A DNA stretch of 64,000 nt from Perca fluviatilis (lineage: Eukaryota; Chordata; Actinopteri; Perciformes; Percidae), in the NCBI RefSeq assembly GCF_010015445.1, contig NC_053116.1:8627085-8691084 (forward strand), in the 5' to 3' direction. A program made the position numbers and the translations under genes. Shown in pieces: positions 41,532-52,594 of the stretch (the first letter of the stretch is position 1; each line of letters begins with the position of its first letter). The notes beneath the pieces are model-generated. The model saw only the letters and a program-made list of their open reading frames with translations, was not told the DNA's origin and did no database searches.

Positions 41532-44500
41532 TCTCTGCGTGTCTGTCTCTGTCTGTCTGTATCTGCTATTTGGGTTACTTACCTTTACACAACTATTAAC
41601 TAAAAACAACAAGTATGTATGTATTGAGTTGATGTAAATTAATGCTTTTGTTTTTTATCCGATTCATCGATTAATCTAAAAAATAATCGACAGATTAATC
41701 GATTATTAAAATAATCGTTAGTTGCAGCCCTAGCCCGGACACACCAAGCCGACAGCCGGGAACTAATGGCGACGACGGCCAACTGTGGCGCACGTAGGCC
41801 CTCGTGTCTTGGCCAAAAATTAGCACTGGAACACACCGCAGAGACTACAGCCAACGACCAAGTACCACGTACCTTCTGAGTCTGCGTGAGAGGAAATAAA
41901 TCTCCATATCAGCAGGCGGTGGTAATCTATTCGTCATTCAACAAGGGAAACCGGATAACGTTGCTATGATACCCACAACGAGCAGCGGCAGAACCGAACA
42001 GAGCCTAGGCTTCCTCCCTGCCAGAAGACAGCGGACAGTGGGAAATATCTAACCGGACTGTCCCTCTCCCGGGCTGTCGTCCGTTCTCTCAGCAAAGAAG
42101 TCTCCCTACAATGCGGCCTGCTGCTGGCTCATTAGCTTGCTAATTTCATCCACCCAACATTCCCTTTACTCATCTCATTACAATAGCCCAAATAGGACCG
42201 ACGGCCGCCTAGGTGCATCAGGGCCTCAAGTGGATGGTACATGGACCAAACTTCTGTCATTTTCAGCATACCTGCAAACTCAGAAGGGCTATTAGCACCG
42301 GGTCTCGGACTCCCCCCGCCAATCCCCCCCCAATAAAAACTTCCCCAAAAAGCGACTAGTTTGCACGTATGTTTTAGGAAGTTCTGAGGTTTGTTCAATA
42401 TTCATTTTACTGATAAGTTTGGTTTGTGTATTTGTTGTTATTTAATGCTATAAAAAAATGTCATGATTGATTCAGGCGGGCGTATGAGTGGGACTTCAAT
42501 ACCACGGCTCCACCGCCCGATCACTACCGCACAGAATCTGGCTCCAAAATTACAAGATGTCGGTGGCCGTACCCGGGATATTTTGGCTACACTTTTGTAC
42601 AGTGCGAGGAAGTGGAGATGCATCGTCCATCATTTTTTACAGTCTATGCTTTGAGGACGAAACTGATGAAAGAAAGTTTCACAAACCCATTTGGTGAATA
42701 AAGCATGGTGCCCTGGGGAAGAGTTGTGTGCCGTTTTTTTAATTTTAACACACAAATATTAAAATATGCAGCTCTGAGGAAAATAACCAAGGGCACATCT
42801 ACTTTAGGACTGATACATACAGCTCTGCATCATCTCAGTGAGTGTCTCCACCGCTGCCTTCTCGGCGCTCTCGAAGCCACACTCTGTCAGCAGGGCACTG
42901 ACAACAACCTGCAGGGTGCGACGTCGGGCCAGGTGGTAGTTCTCTGCAGGACTGGTAGCTGCTTTACCACTACTCCCACGCTGAAAAACATACATGAAAT
43001 AATATAGTAGGGTAAGACAAAATTAATTGGAACAGTAAAGAATAATAAACTGATTAAACAGGCACATTACAGCATGAAACAAACAAACATAACATTGAGT
43101 ATGAAGGTACAAAGCTCTTACATCAAATTAATTGAGAATATAAAAAAACATGAACACATTATTAACATTTAGGCTATGTAAAAGGCTTTTATCTCCAATT
43201 TGGCCAAGTTACGAGAAACTCTGAAAAACAAGGGGTGTGTTAGTTTTTGGTCGAACAGTAATTCAGTATTTTATTTAAGTCACAAGACCTGCTCAGAATA
43301 AGTCAAATGCTGGAGTTAATGTGCCTCATCGTGTCAGCCTTTACTAGTTCACAGTGGTGGAAGAAGTACTCGGATCCTTTACTTAAAAAGGACAATTCCG
43401 ACGCAAAATGAACCTAGGCGTTAATAACATACGTGTACCGAGTCGATCGTTCTCTGGGATATGTTTTCATGCTAATCGAATGGGTTTCTAGCTTGAAACA
43501 AGCTACGCAAACCGGTGGTTAGCTGCTAATGCTTTCGGGGCAAAGGGTAAATCTCTATTTTTATACCACTAACAAGGCTCAAAATAGCACCACACTTCTA
43601 CGGTAGCATATCCCTACATGTAAACTGAAGCATTGAGAACTTTTTAAGTGAAGAGTTTATTAAAAAGATAGATTATAAAAACTGTAGCATTCGTGTTTAC
43701 ATGCGGGCGCCATCTTGGAAAACAGTCATGACCAGTCAAACGACGAACGCTGTGTTTAAGCTATGTTACTGGTTGCACAGTGTTTAAAAAGGATGCCGCC
43801 CGCATGCAAACATGAATGCTACTTTCTTTATAATCTATCTTTTTAGTAAACTGTCTGTACACTTACAAAGTTCTCAATGCTTCGGTTTACATGTAGCGAC
43901 CCTCATTATGCTACCGTGGAAGTGTGGTGCTATTTTGAGCCTTGTTAGTGGTGTAGAAATAGTGATTTACCAAGTGCCGAGAAAGCTAGCCTTTGCAGCT
44001 AACCACCGGTTTGCGGTAGCTTGTTTCAAACTAGAAACGCATTCGATTAGCAGGAAAACATGTCCCAGAGAACGGTAGACTCGGTACACGTTATTAACCC
44101 CTATAGGTTCATTTTGCGCCGGAATTGTCCTTTAACCCTTGTGTAGTCTTTTTTCGACGCCTTTTTCCCCCCACAGTTTGTTTTTGCTTTTTCCAACGTT
44201 TTAAATTGGAAAATTTTTCTTCTACACATTTTCAGCGCTTATTTCTACATCCCATATTTTCTGATATAAAACAAAAATTGAAAACGGGTCAATTTGACCC
44301 GAAGTCAACACAAGGGTTAAGTCAAAGCACTGATTAAAAATGTTATAAGTAAAAGTGCATATGTATTATCAGTAAAATGTACTTAAAAAATTAAAAGTAC
44401 TGATTCTGCAGTAAAATGTTCACTGTCAGTGTGTTCCTCTTCCATCTGATGTTTGTAGATTATTATTCCTGCTGCATTAATGTGTCTGTTGCATTTCACT

Positions 44501-46874
44501 CATTTGCATACTGTTGGGTAGTAGGGTTGAAAGATTGTTTTAAAAATCTAAAGAATGGGATTGGCTAATCGGGAAGGCCGCAATTAATCGAATGTGAATA
44601 TTTAGTTGAATGTTTGGTGCAACATGTGGTTTAAAGCTTTAGTGCGTAACTTTTTGATATTAATAAACGTCTGTTACATTCAAGCCATTGCCAAATGAGT
44701 CGATACAAAGCTAATTAAGACTATCAGCTCCACACAACTCTCTCTGGATTTCTCAGTATGACTACGTTCAGAAGATTGAGGCGTCCGGCGTCTTTCCCGC
44801 ACAGAAACTCGAGCTAAGATAAATCACCTCTTCTGAAGAGTCCATACTGTTTTTTTAATCCTCCATGGCTACTAGCAACTGCACGGTCACAGAAGGCTTG
44901 TATCATGTGGACACGCTGACAGTTTTGTTGTCATTACTTAGAATTCCTCATGGGGAGACAGAAACTACACACTATAGCTTCAACATTTTTTTATTCCTCT
45001 TTTTATTATTTTCTTCACTGTTTTTTCACAAGTTAAATGCTGGAATAATGTTTTTACAGAAATGTCCTATTTTCAGTGGATTTTTCATTTATAACTTTAT
45101 TTAACCATGATCATAGAAAGTACAATATGTAGATGCTACTGTTCAATGTTCCATGCTTAATAAAAGAAAAACATGTATCTCTGGCAATTCATGATCTATG
45201 TTCTCATCCTTGCATAATCGCAATATCTGGCAGAAAAATCGCAATTATTAACTTTTTTCCTATAAAATCATCATATGTTTGTAGCGTTGCTGTCCTGTGA
45301 GAATCACGTGTCTCTAAAAAAATTAAAAACTCTTCATGGAGTCAGAAAAACAGCCCTGTTTTCAGCTTTGTGGCGATGCCTTTTCCAGCTGATCCAAGAG
45401 GCTTTTTAAAGACTTAATTTAGCTTGAGAAGAGGGAGGTTTTTCTCAACCTAAAAAAGGAACACTTCATCCTTCAGTTTATCACAAACATTCACCATTAA
45501 CACATCTGGAGATACATGGTTTTCACTGGACAGGAAAGGGATGAAAAACTCATCTGAAAAGTAACTAAAGCTGTCAGTGGAGTAACAAGTACAATATTTG
45601 CCTCTAAGACGTTAGAAGTATAACGTTCCATTAAAGGGAAATACTCATGAAAAGTACAAGTAGCTCGAATTCAATGACAGTACTTGAGTAAATGCACTTA
45701 GTTACATTCCATCTTTCACAGTATTTTATTATTATAGAATATTATATTATTTTGTTTTTATCACTAACAAACCTACATGTAATGTTATAGTTGGTCAATG
45801 TGGAGCAAATTTTAGATTGGCATATAATTATGTATGTATAATTCTGTATGTAAACAGTAGGTCTGCACAATTAACCACAATTTTATCAAAATCGCAATAT
45901 GGACTATTGCAATAACCAAATCACAAGGGGGCGCAATGTTTATTAATGGCAAAAATGTGTGTCAAACTATTCTGAATGAAGTATTGTGGTGCTGAGACAA
46001 CCCGGCCTACAAATCCTATCCTACAGACTAACAACAAAATACGCATTTGTTTGGTACAGATCCTCGCAAAAATCACACTGGAAATCATTTTAATTTTTAC
46101 AATGAAAATGAGAATAACGATACAAAAAGAATGATTCCCTCCAATATCGTGAATCATATCACAATAGCAGTCAAAATAACCGCAATGAGATATTTTCCTC
46201 ATATCGTGCAACCCTATTGTAGTGGAGTAAAACGCACTATGTATTGTTTAGAGTAGCATAATATGGAAATACTCAACTACAATTCTGTTAAAATTGTACA
46301 GTACTTGAGTAAATTTACTTAGTTACTTTCCACCACTGCTGCTATTAGCAGCACATGTAGCTACGCATTAGCAGGTGTAACGTTAGGGTTAACAAATACA
46401 GACAAATAAACTAACACTTTACATACTGTAGCTACATTGCAGGCTATTCATATTGTTAGCGGGTAACTGCGGTCTGTACAGAAATATGACCACGACATAC
46501 AAATTAAGCTAGCTAGCTAACACATACTAACATTTTTCCAGACGGGTAAATATTCATTCAATAACGTTAGCATTTACAGACAAATTAACTAACGTTATAT
46601 AAACGATGAAGTAGCTAACCTTGTCGTCTGTGATAAAGCACAGCAGGCTCATTGTGGCTTCAGGAGGAATTATTTAAATTACTCCTTGAGACACATTCAG
46701 TACAGACGAGTCTCTTCCAACTGACTGCTAACAGTTAGCTAAACACTGCAAACCTACGGAGAAGTTAGCTAACGTTAGCCTGCATCCTGCTAATGACGGA
46801 GAGAAGAAAACCGTCTCTTAACATACCCCTCCTTCATTCAGTGAACCTCTAGATGCAACCACAGGATCCGCCAT
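35669..46874 (-). CDS. taf8: Transcription initiation factor TFIID subunit 8 (TAF8), complete
   Basis: TAF8 pairs with TAF10 through a histone fold and with TAF2 to build the TFIID lobe that recognises RNA polymerase II promoters. Eight exons in transcript order: 46827-46874, 42821-42980, 39644-39742, 39008-39070, 38734-38858, 38348-38495, 38044-38186, 35669-35809. They join in frame into 308 aa (human 310). Start: MADPVVASRG, sharing the initial MAD with mammals. Histone-fold/bromo-associated domain at about residues 30-105 (YHLARRRTLQVVVSALLTEC, then ITEIGRCAKAYCEHTAR). The proline-rich TAF8 C-terminal domain has PSHFPEFPDPHTYIKTP and DVERALTRFMAKTGETQSLF. The acidic ETDSSEQDDQTDSE stretch and the nuclear-localisation tail NPYLRPVKKPKVRRKK end the protein. 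Introns are rich in MITEs, including a fold-back element and two perfect hairpins. Confidence 0.98.
35965..36310. mobile_element. Non-autonomous element with inverted AGCTTAGCATACAGACTGGA arms
   Basis: Left arm around 35975-36025 (AGCTTAGCATACAGACTGGA, CTAGCCTGGCTCTG) matches in inverse orientation 36240-36290 (AGCCAGGCTAGCTGTTTCC, CAGTCTGTATGCTAAG). Related sequence lies at 24105-24500. In the last intron of taf8. Confidence 0.65.
36870..37663. mobile_element. Fold-back (long inverted-repeat) Tc1-like MITE
   Basis: Inserted at TA. The left arm (36870 to about 37240) begins CAGTGGCTTGAATACGTTTA; the right arm (about 37315 to 37663) is its near-complete inverse. Only about 70 bp separate the arms around 37245-37315. 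TA target and CAGTG start suggest mobilisation by a Tc1/mariner transposase. No coding capacity. In the last taf8 intron. Confidence 0.85.
39205..39625. mobile_element. MITE with GGCGTTTTTCC-type ends beside taf8 exon 3
   Basis: Inverse ends TGGCGTTTTCCCACCA (about 39208) and GGAAAAACGCCA (about 39611-39622), with paired 'tggtacct' / 'aggtacca' blocks inside. It ends about 20 bp from the taf8 exon 3 donor side (39644). Confidence 0.7.
40167..40243. repeat. Two adjacent perfect hairpins with GTG loops
   Basis: Hairpin 1, 40167-40197: 14-bp arms CCCACCACTGCTTT and inverse, loop GTG. Hairpin 2, 40201-40243: 20-bp arms ATGTATTATTGCATTTTAAT and inverse, loop GTG. They are 3 bp apart, in taf8 intron 2. 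Confidence 0.95.
40808..41736 (+). mobile_element. hAT-type transposon relic with BED zinc-finger remnant
   Basis: Ends TATGGCTGCAACAACGAATC and, inverse, CGTTAGTTGCAGCCCTA with neighbouring ATCGATTA repeats. The plus-strand frame 40859-41134 contains RPKSSKVWEHFTLNKSKT, like the first half of a BED finger. About 70 bp on, in a shifted frame, MSQHLKRKHVGVLDEEEES looks like its C-terminal His-containing half. Stops and frameshifts separate them, and the rest of the transposase is missing. A (GT)n run is nested. Confidence 0.72.
41448..41531. repeat. (GT)n microsatellite
   Basis: About 84 bp of GT followed by a TCTG-type run, inside the hAT relic in taf8 intron 2. Confidence 0.97.
43383..44135 (+). 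mobile_element. TTAA-flanked MITE, family B, copy 3 (enlarged)
   Basis: TTAA at 43383-43386 and 44132-44135 with ends AGGACAATTCCG(A)CGCAAAATG and the inverse. At 753 bp it is longer than copies 1 and 2, and its middle carries the family's internal sequence in both orientations (43560-43790 and 43800-44060). This suggests an inverted internal duplication or one copy inserted in another. In taf8 intron 1. Confidence 0.78.
44631..44983 (+). mobile_element. TTAA-flanked MITE, family G, copy 2 (no SINE)
   Basis: Begins TTAAAGCTTTAGTGCGTAAC; ends CACACTATAGCTTCAA, where the terminal TTAA is mutated. Aligns with copy 1 (24598-25222) but lacks the SINE, so it serves as the empty site. In taf8 intron 1. 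Confidence 0.78.
45861..46216. mobile_element. MITE, GGCTGCACGAT family, third copy
   Basis: TAGGTCTGCACAATTAACCA to CATATCGTGCAACCCTA, with the shared 'tttggtacagatcc' interior. In taf8 intron 1. Confidence 0.7.
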
Positions 46875-47040
46875 ATGTGATTATTTGTACTCTGCTCTTT
46901 GGAGTAAACTAATTTAACTCTATAATGGAAAAAACGTAATTTTTCCGACGGTCGTTTTAGCCGCCATTAGTAAACATGGTGTGAATTTATGTCGTCGTTT
47001 CCGTCACTAAGGCGGAAGTCAAAATTAACCCGCACTATAT
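46875..47040 (-). promoter_or_regulatory. taf8 proximal promoter region
   Basis: Immediately upstream of the taf8 ATG. On the minus strand, ATGGCGGC at 46960-46967 fits the core of a YY1 site, and on the plus strand GGCGGAAGT at 47011-47019 fits an ETS (ELK/GABP) core. No TATA box is evident at a clear position. This combination is typical of housekeeping promoters; occupancy is inferred. Confidence 0.45.
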
Positions 47041-47345
47041 TTATTACCGCTCTCTAGTGGTTGTATGTAGAATTACACCTGCTACATTTCCAAGGAGTCA
47101 ATCAAAATATGGATTTTCATCGCTGAATGTATCGATAGACTTGTTGTGACAGTAGTGGAAAGTACTTTTACTCCAGTACTGTACTTTTAAATTTGAAGTA
47201 GCCTACTTGTACTTTCCTTGAGTATTTCCATTTGATGCAACTTTATACTTCTACTCCACTACATCTTAGTTAGAGGCAAATGTACTTTTTACTCCACTAA
47301 ATGTGTCTGACAGCTTTATTACTATGTACTTTGCATTGCTGTAGA

Positions 47346-47647
47346 TTAAAGGTGCCGTAGGTAGGAATTGCGAAGATCCAGGGCTAAGCCAAAACATTTG
47401 AACATTGACAACTTATCAGTCCCTCCCCCCTTTCCGCTAAAGCCCAAAACGGTCTCCTAAGCCCCTCCCCCCACGAGGGAGAATTAATGCGTGTGCATGA
47501 GCAGTGATTGACACGCAGTTAGTGCCAAAGGAGTCAGATTTTTTATTTTTTATTACCTGCTTCATGTAGTTCTACTGGAACATAGGGTCAGTTTCAGCAA
47601 ATATGACAGAAAGTTAGTTTTATAAGTCTTACCTACTGCACCTTTAA
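47346..47647 (+). mobile_element. TTAA-flanked MITE, family A, copy 2
   Basis: TTAA at 47346-47349 and 47644-47647; ends AGGTGCCGTAGGTAGGA and TCTTACCTACTGCACCT. Inverted relative to copy 1 at 77-419. Nested in a copy of the 'GTGGTGGAGGAAGTATTCAG' repeat. Confidence 0.85.
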
Positions 47648-48284
47648 ACTATCCAATATAAAGTAGTTATAAATAATAATATAATCAGTGCAACCTTAAA
47701 TATAATGCAGTAAAATACAGCATATACAATAATGCAGCAGTATTATATAGCTAATATTAATCCAAAACCATCATATATAATAGTTAAACACATTCAGGGA
47801 CAATTTGTTTGTGAAGAATGAGTGCTTTTAAAACATTACGTAGCCTACATTTTTCTTATGATACTTACCTACTTTTATTTAAGTAAGGTTTTGAATGCAG
47901 TACTTTTACATGGAGTATTTTTACTGTGTGGCATTGCTTCTTTTACTTAAGTAGAGGATTTGAACACTTCTTTCCAACCCTGCTTGTGAGAGATGCTAAG
48001 AAACAGCATACAATGAGGGTGGGGGGAATGAATATTGCACAGATATGAATATGCAGATGCCTTTCCTCTCATTAGTAACAGACATTGGAAAACACGTGGC
48101 AATATTAGTGCACATGATTTTATTCTTATGTTGTTACTTTTCAACAGCATGCGCAATATTGCTTTTCTATTTTAGTTTACTTATTATACTAAAGTTTTAC
48201 TTATTTTGTAGTTATTCTATCAGGCACTAGTGTTAGTTTATTCATTATACATTTTACCTGTATGACTCTATTGTTTTTATTCTT

Positions 48285-48755
48285 GTAATTTTCTCCCCCA
48301 GCGTATTTCCTTGGAGAACGTTGGCACCAAGACCCTGGTTGCAGCTGTCGCCGTGGTCCTGCTGCACTCCCTGCTGAGCTCAGCGATGCCCTGCAATGTC
48401 ATGCTGCGTCCTGCTGAACCCTGCAGCTTCCCGCTACATCCAGTCACTGTTCCATTATTAATGTGACTACTATCGCCACTGTTCATCACACCCCCAACCG
48501 GCTCGTCAGACACCGCCTACCAAGAGCCTGGGTCTGTCCGAGGTTTCTTCCCAAGAGGGAGTTTTTCCTCGCCACTGTCGCACTGCTTGCTCTTGAGGGA
48601 ATTACTGGAATTGTTGGGGCTTTGTAAATTATAGAGTGTGGTCTAGACCTACTCTATCTGTAAAGTGTCTCGAGATAACTTATGTTATGATTTGATACTA
48701 TAAATAAAATTGAATTGAATTGAATTGAATTGAATTGAATTGAATTGAATTGTAA
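48285..48755 (+). mobile_element. Non-LTR retroelement 3' end with (TTGAA)n tail
   Basis: Contains 'ctcttgagggaattactgga', 'ctgtaaagtgtctcgagata' and 'actataaataaaattgaatt', a 3' end widespread in fish genomes. It runs straight into a pure GAATT pentamer array (about 48710-48752), which serves as the retroelement tail. No reverse transcriptase frame is included. Confidence 0.7.
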
Positions 48756-48789
48756 TTTTAGCAGCAATCTCTATCCTAAGCATAGCCTA

Positions 48790-48985
48790 CATTCCAAAAA
48801 AAACCCAAAACAAAAAAAACCATGTTAAAAAAAAACCCCAAAAAAAAAAAAAAAAATCCAAAAAAGTTGGCAAATATTACTCTAAAATAAAACCCCAAAA
48901 AATTTTTACCCAAAAAAAAAATTTTTTTTTTTTAAAAAAAAATAATAAACATACCACTTTTTTTTTTTTCAAAAAAAAAATCAAG
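48790..48985. repeat. A- and T-homopolymer-rich block
   Basis: A run of A tracts broken by CC and AAT, then T tracts and A tracts again. The pattern is unlike the microsatellites elsewhere and may reflect poor sequence quality or an assembly join. Confidence 0.7.
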
Positions 48986-49211
48986 TCACATCCACAAATA
49001 TCTGCTGCCCAGCAGCCAGACATTACTGTACCCTGCAGTTTTCAGTGTATCTCATTTTTTCCAGTCAACGGGGGCAAATTGCATATTCAACCAAATCTGA
49101 CATAAAAGAATGGGTACAAAGTGACCCGTTCAAGGTGGCGATTTCATTTACTACCATTAGCATTAACATTGCAAGTGTTGTGTCCATTTACACCAGGAGG
49201 GGAGGGTTTCT

Positions 49212-49556
49212 TTAAGAAGCATGTAAGCGGATGGAGTTTCTCCGCCGAGCAGTCACCAGATGTTTGGCCTTGGTCTCTACCGTCTCTACCGTCTCCAGCA
49301 CGTCCACACCTTCAGAGGGAACCAAGGTAGTGTGCTTCTCCTTCTTCGTCATCATCTCCCCAATCTGCTCTGCTGACGTGTCCTCATCAGTCTCTTCCTC
49401 CTGCACAAATGGCAGCAAAACAGTCTCCACCAGGCCGCCAACGACTCCGAGCATGGCCAGAGTGGAGCCAAGCATGTAGATCTTCAGCATGCCCCGGCCT
49501 GGCCTCTGGTTTAGCATCTCCTTAGCAAAGGGGATGATCTCGCCAATGGTTTCCAT
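49212..49556 (-). CDS. g0s2: G0/G1 switch protein 2 (G0S2)
   Basis: G0S2 binds and inhibits adipose triglyceride lipase (ATGL/PNPLA2) on lipid droplets and is also reported at mitochondria and the ER. A single coding exon gives 114 aa (human 103). The start METIGEIIPFAKEMLNQ parallels the human METVQELIPLAKEMM. The hydrophobic segment that mediates ATGL inhibition lies at about residues 28-50 (KIYMLGSTLAMLGVVGG, ending VETVLLPF), and the final residues LHAS match the human QHAS. The central acidic/charged part is divergent. The ATG is preceded 14 bp upstream by a CAG acceptor (complement of 49571-49573), so the 5' UTR is split as in mammals. Its neighbour camk1g is the same as on human 1q32. 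Confidence 0.95.
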   Translation of the reverse strand: METIGEIIPFAKEMLNQRPGRGMLKIYMLGSTLAMLGVVGGLVETVLLPFVQEEETDEDTSAEQIGEMMTKKEKHTTLVPSEGVDVLETVETVETKAKHLVTARRRNSIRLHAS

Positions 49557-49894
49557 TGTGTGTGATTAGTCTGTTGAAAAAAAAACAAAGAAGTTTGGTA
49601 ACAGAAAATTGTCAGAAAAACTCTCAATTCAATTAAATTCTAATGACATGGCTTTAATTATCCCCTGGGGGCAATTAAGAAAAAGCATGAGGATTAGTTC
49701 TGTAAGTATATATATATATAATAAATACACACAATGCCATATACCATAATAAATATACTAAAAGTGTGAAGTGCAATAGAGAAGCAGCAACACATGTAAC
49801 ATGCAACAACTCTTTTGATATAGTGTTATAAACAAAGTAGCCTACTTTGGAAATCCTTAAAAACAAATGCTGATACTGAGAGGCAGATACTCAC

Positions 49895-50160
49895 TTTTGC
49901 AGCAGACCCCAAGCTCTGACTTTTTCCTCAGTGTTCCCCCAGTCAGGCGTTTGCAGGCAGAAAGACAAGGGAACATCCTGCAATTTAAACACTAATGGAG
50001 CAAGGTTAACTCCCACAGTGATGACAGAATGCATATTCATGAGGCTACTGAAATCGCTTTTGTTGGAGATTAGGGCTTGTTTGGGTAAAAGGGCACGGGC
50101 TTCTAGGGCAAGAAGTGAAGCAAATATTCCCTGTAGGGGAAACTTTGCTTGTGACATCAC
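49895..50160 (-). other. Probable g0s2 5' non-coding exon and promoter
   Basis: On the minus strand a consensus donor (AAAA then GTGAGTA, donor complement at 49889-49894) precedes the acceptor at 49571-49573 by about 320 bp. The sequence upstream to about 50160 shows no transposon similarity and includes a TGATGTCA, a CRE-like octamer, near 50151-50158. The transcription start is not identified. Confidence 0.4.
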
Positions 50161-51406
50161 ATGAGGTCTGCATGTGTTGCCACAGATACAGATCTATCCA
50201 TCTATCTATCTACCAACTGTCTCAAAAAGACCTCCAACCATGCTCATTCCTGATACAGAATGAAGATAAATCTGTTTAACATTCAAATATTTCCCACGTG
50301 ACTGAACATTGAACAAGAAGAGTGGTTGGTTGGTGTTGCGTGGCTTGTTACAATAAATATTCAACCTCACATGTGTTGGCTGGAAGGCATTGTTTGACAG
50401 CAGCACGGCTACACATGGAATTCCCCTTATTTAACACTGGGAGATAAGGTTTACTAGAAGAAACGGTTCAATAGAATCCCCCTCCAATCATGTTCGCCCC
50501 CTACCATGGAGCTGACCATGAAACGGTGAGAGGTTGCAGGGGTTAACATGTATGTGTGTGTGTGTATTTGTCTGAAACCCTCTGCCCTTTGACCTCGTCC
50601 CTTCACTGCCAAAGGGGAGGGAGTGAGGTCAGACGTGCGAGTTGTGAAATGTGTCTGACCTTCGTCACGGAGAGACATGTGTCTGCACTCAGGGAAAATG
50701 ACAACAGGCCAACGTCACGAGAAGTCTGCATGTCTGTTCAACATCTGCACGCCAGATGTTTGAGGCACTTTGCAACCGTAACATATAATCTAGTTTTATT
50801 TTTATGATAAAACCTGTTCCCGCCGCTGCCATCAGGATGAAACCACTCCGTACCATTTGTTTTGGAGTTGCCCTAGTCTTTTGACATTCTAATTGGAGTT
50901 TTTCAAGAAAAAAAATATTCTCTAAAATTTCTAGCAAGGAGATACAACTGGACCCAGGAATCACACTTTTTGGAGTGGCACCTGGAAGGCTGGCTCTACC
51001 AGGTGTGTGACGCAATGGCTTTCTGTCATTATTGGCACGGCTCTCAGTGTTGACCCACTGGAAATCTCTTGAATTGGTAGTGTCGGTTGGTTTGTCAGTT
51101 TACCAATGTGGGCCAGACTGAAACGCCTCAACAACTATCGGAAGGATTGCCATTTGGTCACAGACATTCATGGTCCCCAGACGATGTATTCCGATGACTT
51201 TGGTGATCGCCTGACTTTTCCTCAGCACCACTATGTCATTGACATTTAGTTTCTTATTGAAATATCTCAACAACCATTGAATGGATTGCTGTGGAATTTG
51301 GTGCACACATTCATGGTCCCTTCAGGATGAATTGCAGTAACTCTGGTAATCTTCTGGTCAATCCTCTAGCGCCACCATGAGGTTGACGTTTGTGGTTCTG
51401 AGTTAG

Positions 51407-52200
51407 TGCGTTTACATGCAGCAGTAACCAGGGTATGGTCTTACCCCGGTTAAGTGAATAACCGGGTTATGCTAGTTCTCCCCGTATACATGAGATGGGA
51501 AGAAAGGGAAGAATGACGGAGTAACTCTACCTCCGGTACAGTAGGTGGAGCTCTGCCAACGTACAACTGGTTGAAATAAGGCTTTTTCTTTCAGTTGTCA
51601 TAATTACAACAACTTGGAGAGCGGGGAGAACATGGACAACTTTTGTGTGTCCTCGTCGGTCCAGAAATGGGTCTTCTTGGTAGCACTTGCCAGGGTGAAG
51701 TCCTCCGTGGGTTCAAAGGTTTAAAGCTTGTGTTGTTGTTGTTGTTTTTGCCGCTGTTGCTTCCAGTGGCTCTCTTCTATTTACGAGTCAAAAACCACTA
51801 CGGAGCATGCGCAGACGTGTAACCTGAGCTTACCCTGGTCGCGATATTACAAATCCCACTATGACCACACCAAGACCCGCCCTTCAATAGCATTTATTGG
51901 CCAGGCGTCCATGCTTACGCAAGGTAACGCAACCCCATTTGTTCAGGTCCTATCCCCTGACCAATCGGCTATCCTAACCTTAACCACTCGAGGTCAAATG
52001 CCTGACCCCAACCAATCAAGCTGCTTCGTAGGGCAGTTCTTGGCGTGGCCATAGTGGGATTCGTAATTTCGCACCCCGGTTAAGGTGTATAGTTACTAAA
52101 GAAGTTAGCTAGGTCTGTAAACCCGGGAAATGAAACTCCTATTTTAGCCGGGGAAAGGTGTTCCATGGCATTTGAATAAACGGGGGTATTGCCTTAACCC
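51407..52200. mobile_element. Fish repeat with GTGCGTTTACATGCA start
   Basis: Starts AGTGCGTTTACATGCAGCAG, followed by 'accccggttaagtgaataac'. An inverse-like block near 52070-52180 ('cccggttaaggtgtatag', 'ttgaataaacgggg') suggests inverted ends. It includes 'ccactatgaccacaccaaga' and its inverse-like 'ggcgtggccatagtggga'. Boundaries approximate. Confidence 0.45.
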
Positions 52201-52463
52201 TAATATAATCATTTTGTTAAACTGCAAACGCAGTGAAATGTCTGCATAACTATTGGTTGGATTGCCATGAAACTTGGTACAGACATCATGTTCCCTTGCT
52301 ACGGCTTGAATTGTATACATTTTGTGATTTCCTAACTTTTTTTCTAGCACCATCATCAATAAAATGTTTGATTCCTCCAATATATGCTATACAAATGACA
52401 TTCCCATCCACCTCAGCCTTACTTTGTGGGCCTAAATGTTAGCATTCTAACATGCTAGACCAG

Positions 52464-52594
52464 GGGTCAACAACCTTAGCTCAACCAATGGCACTGCCTC
52501 AGTGGGCTGGGTAGATGATGTCAGGCTTAAAGCTGATATGGCACACTGATTAATTTTAAAATGGCACTTCATAATAAAAAGGTTGCTGACCCCA
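52464..52594. mobile_element. Short MITE with CAGGGGTCAACAACCTT ends
   Basis: Inverse ends CAGGGGTCAACAACCTT and AAGGTTGCTGACCCC, 131 bp, no coding capacity. CAGGGG... ends of this type are common in hAT-derived MITEs. Confidence 0.78.

Larger units (their letters stand above)
47041..49211. other. taf8-g0s2 intergenic region
   Basis: No gene recognised. Holds pieces of the common fish repeat (47150-47345 and 47650-47960), the family A MITE nested in it (47346-47647), a retroelement tail (48285-48755), an A-rich block (48790-48985), then probable g0s2 3' UTR. Confidence 0.5.

Noticed and set aside
46621..46660. A minus-strand frame starting MSLLCFITDD followed by a GT, as an alternative taf8 first exon
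   Set aside because: The exon at 46827-46874 starts MADPVV like other TAF8 proteins and joins exon 2 in phase.
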